The position numbers were made by a program, and so were the translations under genes. From positions 1 through 64,000 of the forward strand of contig NZ_QXJC01000006.1 of the NCBI RefSeq assembly GCF_003570885.1: a stretch of 64,000 nt of DNA, in the 5' to 3' direction. This document shows, one piece after another, positions 1 through 8,011 of the stretch. Each line of letters starts with the position of its first letter. The first letter of the stretch is position 1. The DNA comes from Simplicispira hankyongi. GTDB lineage: Bacteria > Pseudomonadota > Gammaproteobacteria > Burkholderiales > Burkholderiaceae_C. The notes under the pieces were generated by a model. That model was given only the letters and a program-made list of their open reading frames with translations, made no database searches and was not told the origin of the DNA.

Positions 1-1
1 G

Positions 2-115
2 CATGTGCCCTTTGGCGGCATCAAGCAGTCGGGCCTGGGGCGCGAGGGCTCGCACCACGGCATGGACGACTATGTGGAGATCAAGTACCTGTGTTTGGGG
101 GATATTCAGCAGTGA
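2..115 (+). CDS. gabD: Succinate-semialdehyde dehydrogenase, C-terminal end (partial)
   Basis: Only the last 37 codons lie in the window; the gene begins to the left. The tail carries the C-terminal signature of NAD(P)-dependent succinate-semialdehyde dehydrogenases: [15 protein letters not shown], then [12 protein letters not shown]. These enzymes oxidise succinate semialdehyde to succinate in the cytoplasm, as in GABA breakdown. The PFGG-KxSGxGRE block is common to many aldehyde dehydrogenases, while the EIKYLCLG ending favours the GabD subgroup. The gene ends convergently to glcF, with one copy of the dispersed hairpin repeat in the gap. The identity is likely, but the catalytic Cys and Glu are outside the window. 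Confidence 0.8.
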   Translation, partial: HVPFGGIKQSGLGREGSHHGMDDYVEIKYLCLGDIQQ

Positions 116-151
116 GGGGCGCCGCGCCGCGCCGCCAGTACTCTTGAATTG

Positions 152-194
152 ATAGCTGCTAGCGCTTGATTGGTAAGCGCTAGAGGGCTATTTT
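152..194 (+). repeat. Dispersed AGCGCT hairpin repeat, copy 1
   Basis: This is a clean copy of the element found ten times here. The inner stem is CTAGCGCTT/AAGCGCTAG around a 7-base loop, and the outer flanks ATAGC/GCTAT can also pair. An AT-rich tail follows. It lies 37 bases past the gabD stop, in the same orientation as gabD, in the convergent gap before the end of glcF. Confidence 0.85.
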
Positions 195-220
195 GCTTGA
201 AATTTTGCGCTGTGGGCCCT

Positions 221-1447
221 CTACGCCAGCGCCTCATCCAGCACCTGCACCCAGTGCTTCACCGGCGTGGCCGTGCCGCTTTGCAAATGGGTGATGCAGC
301 CGATGTTGGCCGAGGTGATGACAGTGGGCTCCAGCGCAGCAAGGTGGCCGATCTTGCGCTCCAGCAACTGGTGCGACAGCTCTGCCTGCAGCACCGAGTA
401 GGTGCCGGCGGAGCCGCAGCACAGGTGCGATTCGTTCAGCGTCAGGCGCACGTCAAACCCCAGCGCGCGCAGGTGCTGCTCGACGCCGCCGCGCAGCTGC
501 TGGCCGTGCTGCAGCGTGCAGGGTGGGTGGAAGGCGATCACGCCCTGGGGCACGCGCCGCAGCTTGCCTTGCAGCGCCGGCGCAATCTCGGGCAGCAGTT
601 CCGAGAGGTCGCGTGTCAGCGCGCTGATGCGGGCGGCCTTGTCGGCGTATTGCAGGTCGTGCTGCAGGTGGTGGCCGTATTCCTTCACCGTCACGCCGCA
701 GCCCGAGGCATTCATGACGATGGCCTCCACCGCGCCGCTCTCTACCTGCGGCCACCAGGCGTCGATGTTGGCGCGCATTTCGGCGCGGCCGCCGTCTTGG
801 TCGTTGAGGTGGAACTTGACGGCGCCGCAGCAGCCGGCGTCGGGAGCGATCACGGTCTGGATGCCGATGGCGTCAAGCACGCGCGCCGTGGCGCTGTTGA
901 TGCCGGGCATCATGGCCGGCTGCACGCAGCCGGCCAGCAGCAGCACCTTGCGGGCGTGTTCGCGCGTGGGCCACGCGCCGGGGTTTTCGCGCGGCGGCAC
1001 CTTGGCCCGTAAGGTTTCCGGCAGCAGACCGCGCACCGCCTGGCCCATCTTCATGGCCGGGCCAAACAGCGGTGAGGGCAGGCCTTCCTTGAGTGCCCAG
1101 CGCACACCGCGCTCAATCACGGGGCGGCCCACTTTGTCTTCCACGATCTTGCGGCCGATATCCACCAGCTTGCCGTATTCCACGCCGCTGGGGCAGGTGG
1201 ACTCGCAGTTGCGGCAGGTGAGGCACCGGTCCAGGTGCAACTGCGTGGCGCGCGTGGGCGTGGTGCCTTCCAGCACCTGTTTCATCAGGTAGATGCGGCC
1301 GCGTGGGCTGTCGAGCTCGTCGCCCAGCAGCTGGTAGGTCGGGCAGGTGGCAAGGCAAAAGCCGCAGTGCACGCATTTGCGCAGAATGGCTTCGGCCTCA
1401 GCGCCTTCGGGCGTGCCTTGGAATTCGGGAGCGAGCTGGGTTTGCAT
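221..1447 (-). CDS. glcF: Glycolate oxidase iron-sulfur subunit GlcF
   Basis: GlcF passes electrons from the flavin subunits of glycolate dehydrogenase (GlcD, GlcE) toward the respiratory chain, at the inner face of the membrane. The 408-residue product has two N-terminal [4Fe-4S] ferredoxin motifs, CVHCGFCLATCP (residues 25-36) and CLTCRNCESTCP roughly 50 residues later. Two CCG-type cysteine regions follow, recognisable by DAGCCGAVKFH and HLCCGSAGTYS. The ATG at 1447 was chosen because GlcF proteins start shortly before the first cluster; an upstream in-frame ATG at 1495 would overlap the preceding gene. It is last in the order glcE, DUF1275, glcF. No glcD is present next to it. Confidence 0.9.
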   Translation of the reverse strand: MQTQLAPEFQGTPEGAEAEAILRKCVHCGFCLATCPTYQLLGDELDSPRGRIYLMKQVLEGTTPTRATQLHLDRCLTCRNCESTCPSGVEYGKLVDIGRKIVEDKVGRPVIERGVRWALKEGLPSPLFGPAMKMGQAVRGLLPETLRAKVPPRENPGAWPTREHARKVLLLAGCVQPAMMPGINSATARVLDAIGIQTVIAPDAGCCGAVKFHLNDQDGGRAEMRANIDAWWPQVESGAVEAIVMNASGCGVTVKEYGHHLQHDLQYADKAARISALTRDLSELLPEIAPALQGKLRRVPQGVIAFHPPCTLQHGQQLRGGVEQHLRALGFDVRLTLNESHLCCGSAGTYSVLQAELSHQLLERKIGHLAALEPTVITSANIGCITHLQSGTATPVKHWVQVLDEALA

Positions 1448-1466
1448 GGCGGTAGGGGTACGGGGG

Positions 1467-2261
1467 TCAGGAGCTGTGACCGGGCTGCGTGGCACTCGAT
1501 TTGTCTGTGCGCCTCAGCATGACGCGCAGGTGGGCGCGGTCAATCCACAGCGGCGGCAGGGCGAGCGTGAAAAGCACCAATGCCAGCGGCACCACAAACA
1601 CAAAGCCCACGTGCTTGAAGCCCGCCGCGCCGGCCACGCCGCCCAGCAAGAATATGCTCACCAGACTGGCGTACAAGCCGAGGCGCCGGCGATTGGCGCG
1701 CACCTGTTGCTCGGGCGGCTTGCCGCTGCGGTTCCAGTACAGGAGCTTGCCCAGTTCAATGCCCAGGTCGGTTGCATTGCCCGTCATGTGCGTGGTGCGG
1801 ATCTCGGACGACGACATCTTGCTGATCGTGGCGTTCTGCAGCCCCATCATGAAGGACAGCAGCAGCACCGTGGCGGGCACGGCAAACGGGGTGTGCCAGT
1901 TGAGCGTCATGGCGCCCAGCAGGCCAAATACCAGCATCAGCAGCGCGACCAGCAGCAGCGGCAGGGCGTAGGTCCCGTGCAACCGGTGCTGGCGCGCCCA
2001 GTTCACCAGAATGGCCGTAGTGGCCGCTCCGCTGATGAAGGCCAGCAAGGCGCCCAAGGCGCCCAGCACCAGCACCATGTTGCCCAGCACCAGGTTGTCG
2101 GCCAGCATGGAGACAAAGCCCGTCATGTGCGAGGTGTACAGGTGCACGACCAGAAAGCCCCCGGCATTGATGGCACCGGCGTTGAAGGCCAGCAGCAGGC
2201 CCAGGCGCCGGTTGTGGGTGCCTGTGCGGTGCTGGTCGGTCAGGTGGCGAAACCGGCGCAC
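1467..2261 (-). CDS. DUF1275 (YoaK family) membrane protein
   Basis: The 264-residue protein belongs to the YoaK/DUF1275 family of integral membrane proteins of unknown function. It shows the family features: an N-terminal block GLLLAFNAGAINAGGF, the sequence YTSHMTG, and a second half containing MMGLQNATISK and THMTGNATDLG, with about six hydrophobic segments. The chosen GTG start at 2261 lies a few bases after the glcE stop; the frame is open further upstream but would run into glcE. It sits between glcE and glcF with short gaps on both sides, so it is probably co-transcribed with them. A role in glycolate transport or membrane anchoring is possible but is only an inference from position. 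Confidence 0.8.
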   Translation of the reverse strand: MRRFRHLTDQHRTGTHNRRLGLLLAFNAGAINAGGFLVVHLYTSHMTGFVSMLADNLVLGNMVLVLGALGALLAFISGAATTAILVNWARQHRLHGTYALPLLLVALLMLVFGLLGAMTLNWHTPFAVPATVLLLSFMMGLQNATISKMSSSEIRTTHMTGNATDLGIELGKLLYWNRSGKPPEQQVRANRRRLGLYASLVSIFLLGGVAGAAGFKHVGFVFVVPLALVLFTLALPPLWIDRAHLRVMLRRTDKSSATQPGHSS

Positions 2262-2265
2262 GGCG

Positions 2266-3375
2266 CTAGCACCCGCCCATGCGGCCAGGGTTGAAGATGC
2301 CCGCCGGGTCAAACGCCTGGCGCAGTTGGGCGTGAATCTTCTGCAAGGCTGGAGAAGCAGCATCAAAACCGGCTTTAGCGCTTGATTCATCTACGCTTGC
2401 AGCTACAAATAACGAAGCGCTTCCGCCCACGCTGCGGGCCAACTGCCGAAGTGCCGGGCCGTGCTCGTGGCCGGCCTGCACCCAGCGCAGGCCGCCGTGC
2501 CATTCGACCAGCGGGGGGGCGACGCCGGCGGGCAAGGCCAGCACCGGGGCGGTTTGCGGCACCGACAGGCGCCACAGGCCTTGCTGCGGCACGCGCTGTG
2601 CAAACCAGGGCAGGTGCTGCTCGCGGCAGGCCTGCCAGTCGCCAGCGACCTCGGCATGAGTCTTGCGCTCGCCGCCCATGCTGCGGCAGGCCGCCTCGAT
2701 GGCAGCGACGGCGCCGCGCAGGCGCACGTACAGGCGCCCCGAGCCTTCGTCCTCGACCCAGCAGCTGGCATTGAGCGGTAGCGGCTGGCCGCCCCAGGCA
2801 TTCAGGCGGTCAAGCGCTTCGGCCTGGCTGCCTTCAAAGACCAGCGTTGCCTCAGCAGGCGCCAGCGGCAATACCTTCAGGCTGACGTCGGTGATGACGC
2901 CCAGCGTCCCCCAGCTCCCCGCCATCAGGCGCGAGACGTCGTAGCCGGCGACATTCTTCATGACCTGGCCGCCAAAGGTCAGCGGCTCGCCCCGGCCGTT
3001 AATGATCGACACGCCCAGCATGTAGTCGCGCACCGCGCCCACGCTGGCGCGCGCCGGGCCCGAGAGGCCTGCCGCCACCATGCCGCCCACGGTGGCGCCG
3101 GGGCCAAAGTGCGGCGGTTCAAACGGCAAGCATTGGTTCTGTTCGGCCAGAGCCGCTTCCAGCTCAGCCAGCGGCGTGCCGGCGCGTGCGGTGACGACCA
3201 GTTCGCTCGGCTCGTAGCTGGTGACGCCGGCCCATCCCCGGGTGTCGAGTGGCTCGCCTGGCGATGCCGGGCTGGCCAGATGCCCCTTGCTGCGGCCGCC
3301 GTGAATCTGCAACGGCGTGGCCTGTGCGGCAGCAGCGCGCACGCGGTCGATAAGGTCTGAGAAAGCGCTTTCCAT
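2266..3375 (-). CDS. glcE: Glycolate oxidase FAD-binding subunit GlcE
   Basis: GlcE is the second flavoprotein subunit of glycolate dehydrogenase, which turns glycolate into glyoxylate. The 369-residue product carries a PCMH-type FAD-binding domain in its first half (GATVGGMVAAGLSGP, then VRDYMLGVSIINGRG and YDVSRLMAGSWGTLGVITD). It ends with the family tail FDPAGIFNPGRM. Residues about 321-336 are encoded by a copy of the dispersed hairpin repeat, so this stretch (ASVDESSAKAGF) is likely an in-frame insertion or replacement near the C-terminus. The ATG at 3375 gives normal length. glcD, usually just upstream, is absent; the upstream neighbour is an unrelated binding-protein gene. Confidence 0.88.
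   Translation of the reverse strand: MESAFSDLIDRVRAAAAQATPLQIHGGRSKGHLASPASPGEPLDTRGWAGVTSYEPSELVVTARAGTPLAELEAALAEQNQCLPFEPPHFGPGATVGGMVAAGLSGPARASVGAVRDYMLGVSIINGRGEPLTFGGQVMKNVAGYDVSRLMAGSWGTLGVITDVSLKVLPLAPAEATLVFEGSQAEALDRLNAWGGQPLPLNASCWVEDEGSGRLYVRLRGAVAAIEAACRSMGGERKTHAEVAGDWQACREQHLPWFAQRVPQQGLWRLSVPQTAPVLALPAGVAPPLVEWHGGLRWVQAGHEHGPALRQLARSVGGSASLFVAASVDESSAKAGFDAASPALQKIHAQLRQAFDPAGIFNPGRMGGC
2369..2411 (-). repeat. Dispersed hairpin repeat inside glcE, copy 10
   Basis: Read on the minus strand, the segment (TAGCTGCAAGCGTAG... AAGCGCTAAAGCCGG) matches the dispersed element found at nine intergenic sites here, but it lies within the glcE reading frame. It keeps the AGCTGC start, the AGCGCT half and the GCC-GGTTTT end, with a degenerate left stem. 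The frame stays open across it, adding about 15 codons. Confidence 0.65.
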
Positions 3376-3462
3376 GGGAGGCTATGGTACGCCCAGGCCC
3401 CTCTGCAGCCGCGTGAATTTTCTGCACGCAACGTGTGAGGGCCGCCTGCTCCGGGGTATTTC

Positions 3463-3475
3463 GGGGTCTGACCCC
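3463..3475. repeat. GGGGTC-T-GACCCC palindrome
   Basis: A perfect 6+1+6 palindrome in the 137-base gap between glcE and the binding-protein gene. The motif resembles the GGGGTCTGACCCC sequence often seen near repeat-associated transposase remnants in proteobacteria, but no transposase is present. No T-run follows it on either strand, so a terminator role is weak. Nothing else is seen in this gap. Confidence 0.4.
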
Positions 3476-3512
3476 CATTATCGTTTTTCCGGGGGTGGCG
3501 CCAACGACGCGA

Positions 3513-4238
3513 TTACGGTGTGCGCTCCATGGTGCGCTGCACCTGTCCTTGGGACTTGAGCTGGTCAAAAGCGGCCTGTGTGCGGTGGACCACATCCAGG
3601 GGCGTCTGCAGGCTGTAGGCCATGTAGAGGCCGGTGGAGGCTTCGTCCAGTGTGAGCACGCGCACCAGGTTGGCGCAGTCGAAGCCCGTCTGCTGGCACA
3701 AGGAGGCGGCGTCGTCCGTGGTCAGGGGAACCAGGTCGACCTGGCCGCGCAGCAGCTTGCGGAAATTGTCCAGCGACTGTGCCGACACCACCAGGCGCTC
3801 GAACCCCTTGGCGCGCAGGTACTGTTGGCGCACATCGTCACGCATCACGCCGATGGTATAGGCCTTGGCGGCTTCCAGAGTGCCGATGTCCAGCGGGTGC
3901 GACTTGAGCCGGTAGAGGTGGTACTGGATCTTCATGATTTCGCCGGCCCATTGGAACTGGCGTTCGCGTGCCGGCGTGCGGGCTATCAAAAAGATGAGCA
4001 CGTTGGCTTCCTTGAGCGCCATGTCGTAGGCCCGCGCCCAGGGGTACAGGTGCACGCTGTATTCGGTCAGGCCCGCGCGTTGCAGGGTCTGCTCCACCAC
4101 CTCGGTCGCGGTGCCCACCACCTTGCCATTGGCCACGTAGGTGTAGGGGGTGGTCTCGGTCACGGCCTCGATGGTCTGGGCCTGCACGGCTGCCGTGCCG
4201 ACGATGAGCATCCAGAACAACAAAACGCAGTGGGGCAT
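3513..4238 (-). CDS. Periplasmic solute-binding protein, family 3 type (distal copy)
   Basis: The 241-residue product has an N-terminal signal peptide ending near VQAQ and a single bacterial family 3 solute-binding domain, the fold used for amino acids and related small molecules. It is clearly paralogous to the protein encoded at 5628-6410: both share TPYTY/PPYNYT near the N-terminus, PWARAYD/E, ARTPxR followed by FxW, and LEAAK. The ATG at 4238 has a good AGGAGA ribosome site 8 bases upstream. No permease or ATPase gene is near. The gene follows a diguanylate cyclase at a short distance, so the protein may act in sensing rather than transport. The ligand cannot be told from the sequence. 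Confidence 0.8.
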   Translation of the reverse strand: MPHCVLLFWMLIVGTAAVQAQTIEAVTETTPYTYVANGKVVGTATEVVEQTLQRAGLTEYSVHLYPWARAYDMALKEANVLIFLIARTPARERQFQWAGEIMKIQYHLYRLKSHPLDIGTLEAAKAYTIGVMRDDVRQQYLRAKGFERLVVSAQSLDNFRKLLRGQVDLVPLTTDDAASLCQQTGFDCANLVRVLTLDEASTGLYMAYSLQTPLDVVHRTQAAFDQLKSQGQVQRTMERTP

Positions 4239-4257
4239 GGTGCTTCTCCTGTGGCCT

Positions 4258-5631
4258 TCAGGCGGCTGACCCGAGCGGCCCGGCGACCTGGTTGCGCCCG
4301 GCAGTCTTGGCTCTGTACAAGGCTTCGTCGGCGCGCTGGAACAAGGCGTCGAAGTTGTCGTGGGCGTCTGGTGACAGTACCGCCAGGCCAACGCTGATCG
4401 TCACCACCCGCGCCGCAGGGGAATACAGGTGTTCGATGCCGCACTCGGCTACCGCCTCCACCAGGCGCTGGGCCAGCAGGTAGGCGCCGGTTGCGTCGGT
4501 GCCTGGCAGGATGACGCCAAACTCTTCGCCGCCGATGCGCGCGGCGACGTCTCCGGCGCGCGCCAGGCGGGCCTGCAGCGTGTGTGCCACCGCGCTGAGG
4601 CACCGATCGCCCATGGCATGGCCGTAGTGGTCGTTGTAGTCTTTGAAGCAGTCGATGTCGCAGATGAGCAAAGCCAGGCCCTGGCCGGTGCGCAGGGCGC
4701 GGCGCATCTCCACGGTTTTGGCTTCGTCGAACTGCCGGCGGTTGGGCAGGCCCGTCAGGGGGTCGGTGCGGGCCAGGCTTTGCAAACGTGCATTGGCGGT
4801 TTGTAGTTCTGCCGTGCGCTCGGCCACCAGGCGTGCCAGATGGTCGCGGTGATCGGCAAGCTCCTGTTCATAGCGTTGCTGGCGTTCCAGATGGTTGGCC
4901 AGGTTGGCCTGCAAGTGGTTGACGCCGGATTCAAGCTGCGTGAGCTCATCTTGCGCATGGCCTGCGCGGTCCAGATGCAACTGCGCCCCCAGGTTCGCTG
5001 GGCCCACGCCAGCCAAGTGCGCTGCAATGCGCTGCACGTGTACCGTCACCATGCGGTTGAACATGAGCATGATGAGCCCGGCGAGCACCAGCGACTGCAT
5101 CAGCTGTGCCAGCACGATGGTGGCGAGCTGCCTGCGCAGTTGCTGCCACAGCAACTGCTCGTTGCCCTGCAGCACCAGCGTGCCGACCGTTTCGTGCGCG
5201 CCCGGGTAGGGTTCATAGGTCAAGGCCAGGCGGCGTGTGGGTGCGCGCCCCGGCCCGGCCCAGCCGTCACGGGTACTTTCGAAGACTTCTGCCGGCCGGT
5301 TGGCCAGGGCCACCTGCACCACAATGCGGCCCACCGCCGGGACGTCCCGCACGCTGTGTACATGGGCTAGCAGTGCTTCGCGATCGAGTTCCCAGATGGC
5401 CTTGGACAAGGTGCCGCTGTAAATCTGCTCAATCTGCGCCAACTCGGCGTCCATGCGGGCGAGGCCCGTGTTCCAAGCCAGCCAGGTCAGTGTTGCTACC
5501 GACGCGAGAATGAACAGGCTGCAAAAAGCCAGTGTGGTCCACACCAGGCGCCAGCCGAGCGAGCGCTGGCGTCCAGAGCGTTCGAGCACTGCCGGCTGCG
5601 CACCTGAGCCAGCACCTGACGGTGCGCTCAT
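4258..5631 (-). CDS. Membrane diguanylate cyclase (GGDEF) with periplasmic sensor
   Basis: The 457-residue protein makes cyclic di-GMP from two GTP. It has one N-terminal membrane segment (about residues 25-50), a periplasmic region of about 120 residues, a second membrane segment followed by a HAMP-like stretch and a coiled coil, and a C-terminal GGDEF domain. The active motif is GGEEF, and RAGD precedes it by five residues, matching the RxxD inhibitory site for product feedback. DPLTGLPNRR marks the domain start. The ATG at 5631 overlaps the stop of the upstream binding-protein gene by 4 bases (ATGA). Position between two binding-protein genes suggests that a bound ligand may control cyclase activity; this is an inference. 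Confidence 0.9.
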   Translation of the reverse strand: MSAPSGAGSGAQPAVLERSGRQRSLGWRLVWTTLAFCSLFILASVATLTWLAWNTGLARMDAELAQIEQIYSGTLSKAIWELDREALLAHVHSVRDVPAVGRIVVQVALANRPAEVFESTRDGWAGPGRAPTRRLALTYEPYPGAHETVGTLVLQGNEQLLWQQLRRQLATIVLAQLMQSLVLAGLIMLMFNRMVTVHVQRIAAHLAGVGPANLGAQLHLDRAGHAQDELTQLESGVNHLQANLANHLERQQRYEQELADHRDHLARLVAERTAELQTANARLQSLARTDPLTGLPNRRQFDEAKTVEMRRALRTGQGLALLICDIDCFKDYNDHYGHAMGDRCLSAVAHTLQARLARAGDVAARIGGEEFGVILPGTDATGAYLLAQRLVEAVAECGIEHLYSPAARVVTISVGLAVLSPDAHDNFDALFQRADEALYRAKTAGRNQVAGPLGSAA

Positions 5632-6410
5632 TGCCACTTGCGCTGGAGCTGCTCGTAGCCGCCGCTGCGCTTGAGGTGTTGGAGGGCCTGGCGGAAGCGC
5701 TCCACGGTGGCGTCGGGCGTCTGCTTGCCAAAGGCCATGTAGTAGCCCTCGCCGCTCAGTTCGGGAATGCGGTACACCCGAGCCAGCGTCCTGGCCGGGT
5801 TGTCGCCCGCCTGGCGTGCCAGATAACTGGCGGTCAGTTCGTTCATGATCCAGAGGTCCACACGGCCAAGTTTGAGCTTTTCGTAGTTGAGCTCGTACTT
5901 CACGCTGGGCTGGAGGTTCTGGCCTTTGACGAACCCATGGGCCACCAGAAACTGCTCGCCCACATCCTCATTCACCGTGGCGATGCGGTACTTCTTTGCG
6001 GCCTCCAGCGAGTCGATGCCGTAGGCCCTGCCGGGTTGGCCAAACAGGTAGTAGTTGGTGGGGGCGATGACGCCTACCCATTTGAACAACTTGTCTCTCT
6101 CGGGCGTACGTCCAATGCTGTAGATCAGAACGCCGGGTGTGCCGTGCGCCGTTTCATAGGCACGTGCCCAGGGCATGGACTGGAATTCGCCATGCAGTTT
6201 GAGTTCTTTGAGCACGGCCTCGACCACTTGCGTGCTCAGACCCGTGAGCTTGCCGCCATCGGTGTAGTTGTAGGGCGGATATTCCTCGGTGAGGACGCGC
6301 ACCGCACCATCGGCGGCCACCGCGCAGCCCGCGCCCCAGCACCACAGCGCCGCCAGGCATGCAAAGCGGCGCCAGATGCCCGTGGCACTGAAGGAAGTCG
6401 GTACGGCCAT
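5628..6410 (-). CDS. Periplasmic solute-binding protein, family 3 type (proximal copy)
   Basis: The 260-residue product has a signal peptide (hydrophobic core FACLAALWCWGAGCAVAA) and a family 3 solute-binding domain opening with VRVLTEEYPPYNYTDGG. It is a diverged paralogue of the protein encoded at 3513-4238, with PWARAYE, GRTPERDKLFKWVG and LEAAKKYRIATV in the same order. The ATG at 6410 precedes a normal signal peptide; its ribosome site is weak. The stop overlaps the start of the diguanylate cyclase gene by 4 bases. No transporter membrane genes accompany it. A sensory role for the three-gene unit is likely but untested. Confidence 0.8.
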   Translation of the reverse strand: MAVPTSFSATGIWRRFACLAALWCWGAGCAVAADGAVRVLTEEYPPYNYTDGGKLTGLSTQVVEAVLKELKLHGEFQSMPWARAYETAHGTPGVLIYSIGRTPERDKLFKWVGVIAPTNYYLFGQPGRAYGIDSLEAAKKYRIATVNEDVGEQFLVAHGFVKGQNLQPSVKYELNYEKLKLGRVDLWIMNELTASYLARQAGDNPARTLARVYRIPELSGEGYYMAFGKQTPDATVERFRQALQHLKRSGGYEQLQRKWQ

Positions 6411-6557
6411 GCGGTCGAAGAATGGATTGAAGGGCGGTGTGTGGGCTTGTTGCCAGCCCTTGTTCAGTATCCGATGCCCCGCCCGCGAGGTCAATGCGGG
6501 CCTGCTCGCGTGTGATTCTGGTGGGCTTTGGGGTCTGCCACCAATTAATTGCCCCAA

Positions 6558-6788
6558 TTAACCTTCGAGCAGGCCCTCGGTGATGCTGGCCTCGTCCAGG
6601 GTGGCGAAGCAGCGGTTGTGCTGGTGGGTGAGCGGCCCACCGCCTGGCACCAGGCTGCCGTCCTCGTAGCCCATGGCCTTGAACTTCCACACGCCGCCAA
6701 TGCGTTTGAGGTGGCCGACAGGTTCGCCGCTGGCCAGGTGGACGGCCACCACGCCCTCGTTCACGGCGTGTAGCGTCAGGCGTGGCAT
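6558..6788 (-). CDS. Small conserved hypothetical protein
   Basis: A 76-residue protein that I recognise only as a conserved hypothetical. It starts MPRLTLHAVNEG, contains GEPVGHLKRIGGVWKFKAMGYE, and ends in an acidic tail. It is soluble by composition, with no cysteines in a metal-binding pattern, no signal and no membrane segment. The central HLKRIGGVWKFKAMGY looks like a short beta-rich fold. It follows the SMP-30 gene on the same strand, with a repeat copy between them. No function is proposed. Confidence 0.65.
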   Translation of the reverse strand: MPRLTLHAVNEGVVAVHLASGEPVGHLKRIGGVWKFKAMGYEDGSLVPGGGPLTHQHNRCFATLDEASITEGLLEG

Positions 6789-6870
6789 GGTCTGCCCTGT
6801 GGCGACGTGCAGGCGCCAAGAGGCGATGCGGAGCGCATCGGGAACGGGGAGCGCAATCTGAGGGGAAATT

Positions 6871-6926
6871 TCAAAAAAAATAGCCTCTAGCGCTTATGGG
6901 GTGTGCGTATACAGCTATTATTTTAG
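6871..6926 (-). repeat. Dispersed hairpin repeat, copy 2 (degenerate)
   Basis: On the minus strand this reads AATAGCTGTATACGCAC...CATAAGCGCTAGAGGCTATTTT. The right arm and tail are intact and the left stem is degenerate. It lies just after the SMP-30 gene stop, in that gene's orientation, within a 144-base gap. The same gap has a small CGATGCG/CGCATCG hairpin near 6834-6850. Confidence 0.7.
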
Positions 6927-6932
6927 ATGGTT

Positions 6933-7934
6933 TCAATCGCCCTCCCGCGGCAGGAGCGCAGCCTCCTGAAATGCATTCACCGGCAGCCCGGCAACCGCGA
7001 CCGGCTCTTGCAACGCCAGTACCTGGCCCGCCAGCGGCGTGCGTTCCAGTTCCTGCGCCGGTCGGCCGTGGCGCGCGCTGGTGACGAACAGCGTGCGCAG
7101 CTCTGGCCCGCCCAGACAGACCATGGTCGGGCAGGCGAACGGCGTGGCGATCTCGCGCAGCACCGCGCCAGTGGGCGAAAGCTGCAATACGCGGCCGCCT
7201 TCGTACATCGCGCACCAGTAGTTGCCGCCAGCGTCCATCGCCGCGCCGTCGGGGCGGCCGCCGTAGCCTGCGGTGCCGGGGGTCCATCCGGGTGGCTTGG
7301 GTGAGAACTGGCGCAGTGCGCGCGCCGGGCCCAGGGTATTGGCAGCCGCTTCCCAGCCGCGCACCTCGATGCGGTGTGTCGGCGTGTCGGCAACGTACAG
7401 CGTGCGCTGGTCGGGCGACCAGGCCAGGCCGTTGAGCGTGCCCGCGCCGCCCCACATTTCTTGCACCTGCGCCGTGCCAGAGCGCGCGTCAATGCAGTAC
7501 ATGGCCGCCTGGCCGTGCCCCGCGCTGGCGCCGGGCCGCTCGTCGCGCGTGCCGACCCAGAAGCGCCCCAGCGGGTCGCACTTGCCGTCGTTGGCGCGCT
7601 CGTGCGCCGGGTCGTAAGGGAGCCGTGCAATGCGCACCAGCTCGCCGCCCCAGTGCCGTGCGCGGTAGATGCCGCTGCGCAAGGCCAGCACCCAGCCGCT
7701 GGCCGCGCCCGCCGTGCGCGCGGGGGCCATGCAGCCGGGTTCCTCCGGCAGGGGCCAGCGCTCGGTGGCGCCGGTCGCGGGGTCGGCGCGCAGGGCTGCG
7801 CGGCCGGCGATGTCCACCCAATACAGACGACCGTCGCCCGCCTGCCAGAACGGCGATTCGCCCAGTTCGCAGCTGGGGCTGCCCAATGCGCGCCATGCCA
7901 TGGCTTGACTCTCGAAGCTTGTGGAGTCGGTCAT
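6933..7934 (-). CDS. SMP-30/gluconolactonase/LRE family protein
   Basis: The 333-residue product is a six-bladed beta-propeller of the SMP-30 family, which includes metal-dependent sugar lactonases. Family features are ESPFWQAGDGRLYWVDI near residue 25, NDGKCDPLGRFWVGT near residue 115, GTLNGLAWSPDQRTLYVADT near residue 170, and GRPDGAAMDAGGNYW near residue 230. These carry the Glu, Asn and Asp metal ligands typical of the family. The ATG at 7934 was chosen; an internal ATG at 7901 is also possible. It stands alone beyond the amtB terminator, so it probably has its own promoter. The substrate is unknown; a sugar lactone is the usual guess. Confidence 0.85.
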   Translation of the reverse strand: MTDSTSFESQAMAWRALGSPSCELGESPFWQAGDGRLYWVDIAGRAALRADPATGATERWPLPEEPGCMAPARTAGAASGWVLALRSGIYRARHWGGELVRIARLPYDPAHERANDGKCDPLGRFWVGTRDERPGASAGHGQAAMYCIDARSGTAQVQEMWGGAGTLNGLAWSPDQRTLYVADTPTHRIEVRGWEAAANTLGPARALRQFSPKPPGWTPGTAGYGGRPDGAAMDAGGNYWCAMYEGGRVLQLSPTGAVLREIATPFACPTMVCLGGPELRTLFVTSARHGRPAQELERTPLAGQVLALQEPVAVAGLPVNAFQEAALLPREGD

Positions 7935-7957
7935 TATTCCTGCAGCGAAGGGCCCAT

Positions 7958-7983
7958 AAAAAAACCCCGCCTCGAAAGGCGGG
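7958..7983 (-). terminator. Rho-independent terminator after amtB
   Basis: On the minus strand, a perfect 7-bp stem CCCGCCT/AGGCGGG with a 4-base loop is followed by seven T residues, 29 bases past the amtB stop. This is the clearest intrinsic terminator in the window and closes the porin-glnK-amtB unit. Confidence 0.9.
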
Positions 7984-8011
7984 CTCTTGCACAGCGGCGA
8001 TGCGCCTGCGT

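Noticed and set aside
3463-3475. GGGGTC/GACCCC palindrome considered as part of a mobile element
   Set aside because: No transposase or second end is visible; it was kept only as a short repeat.
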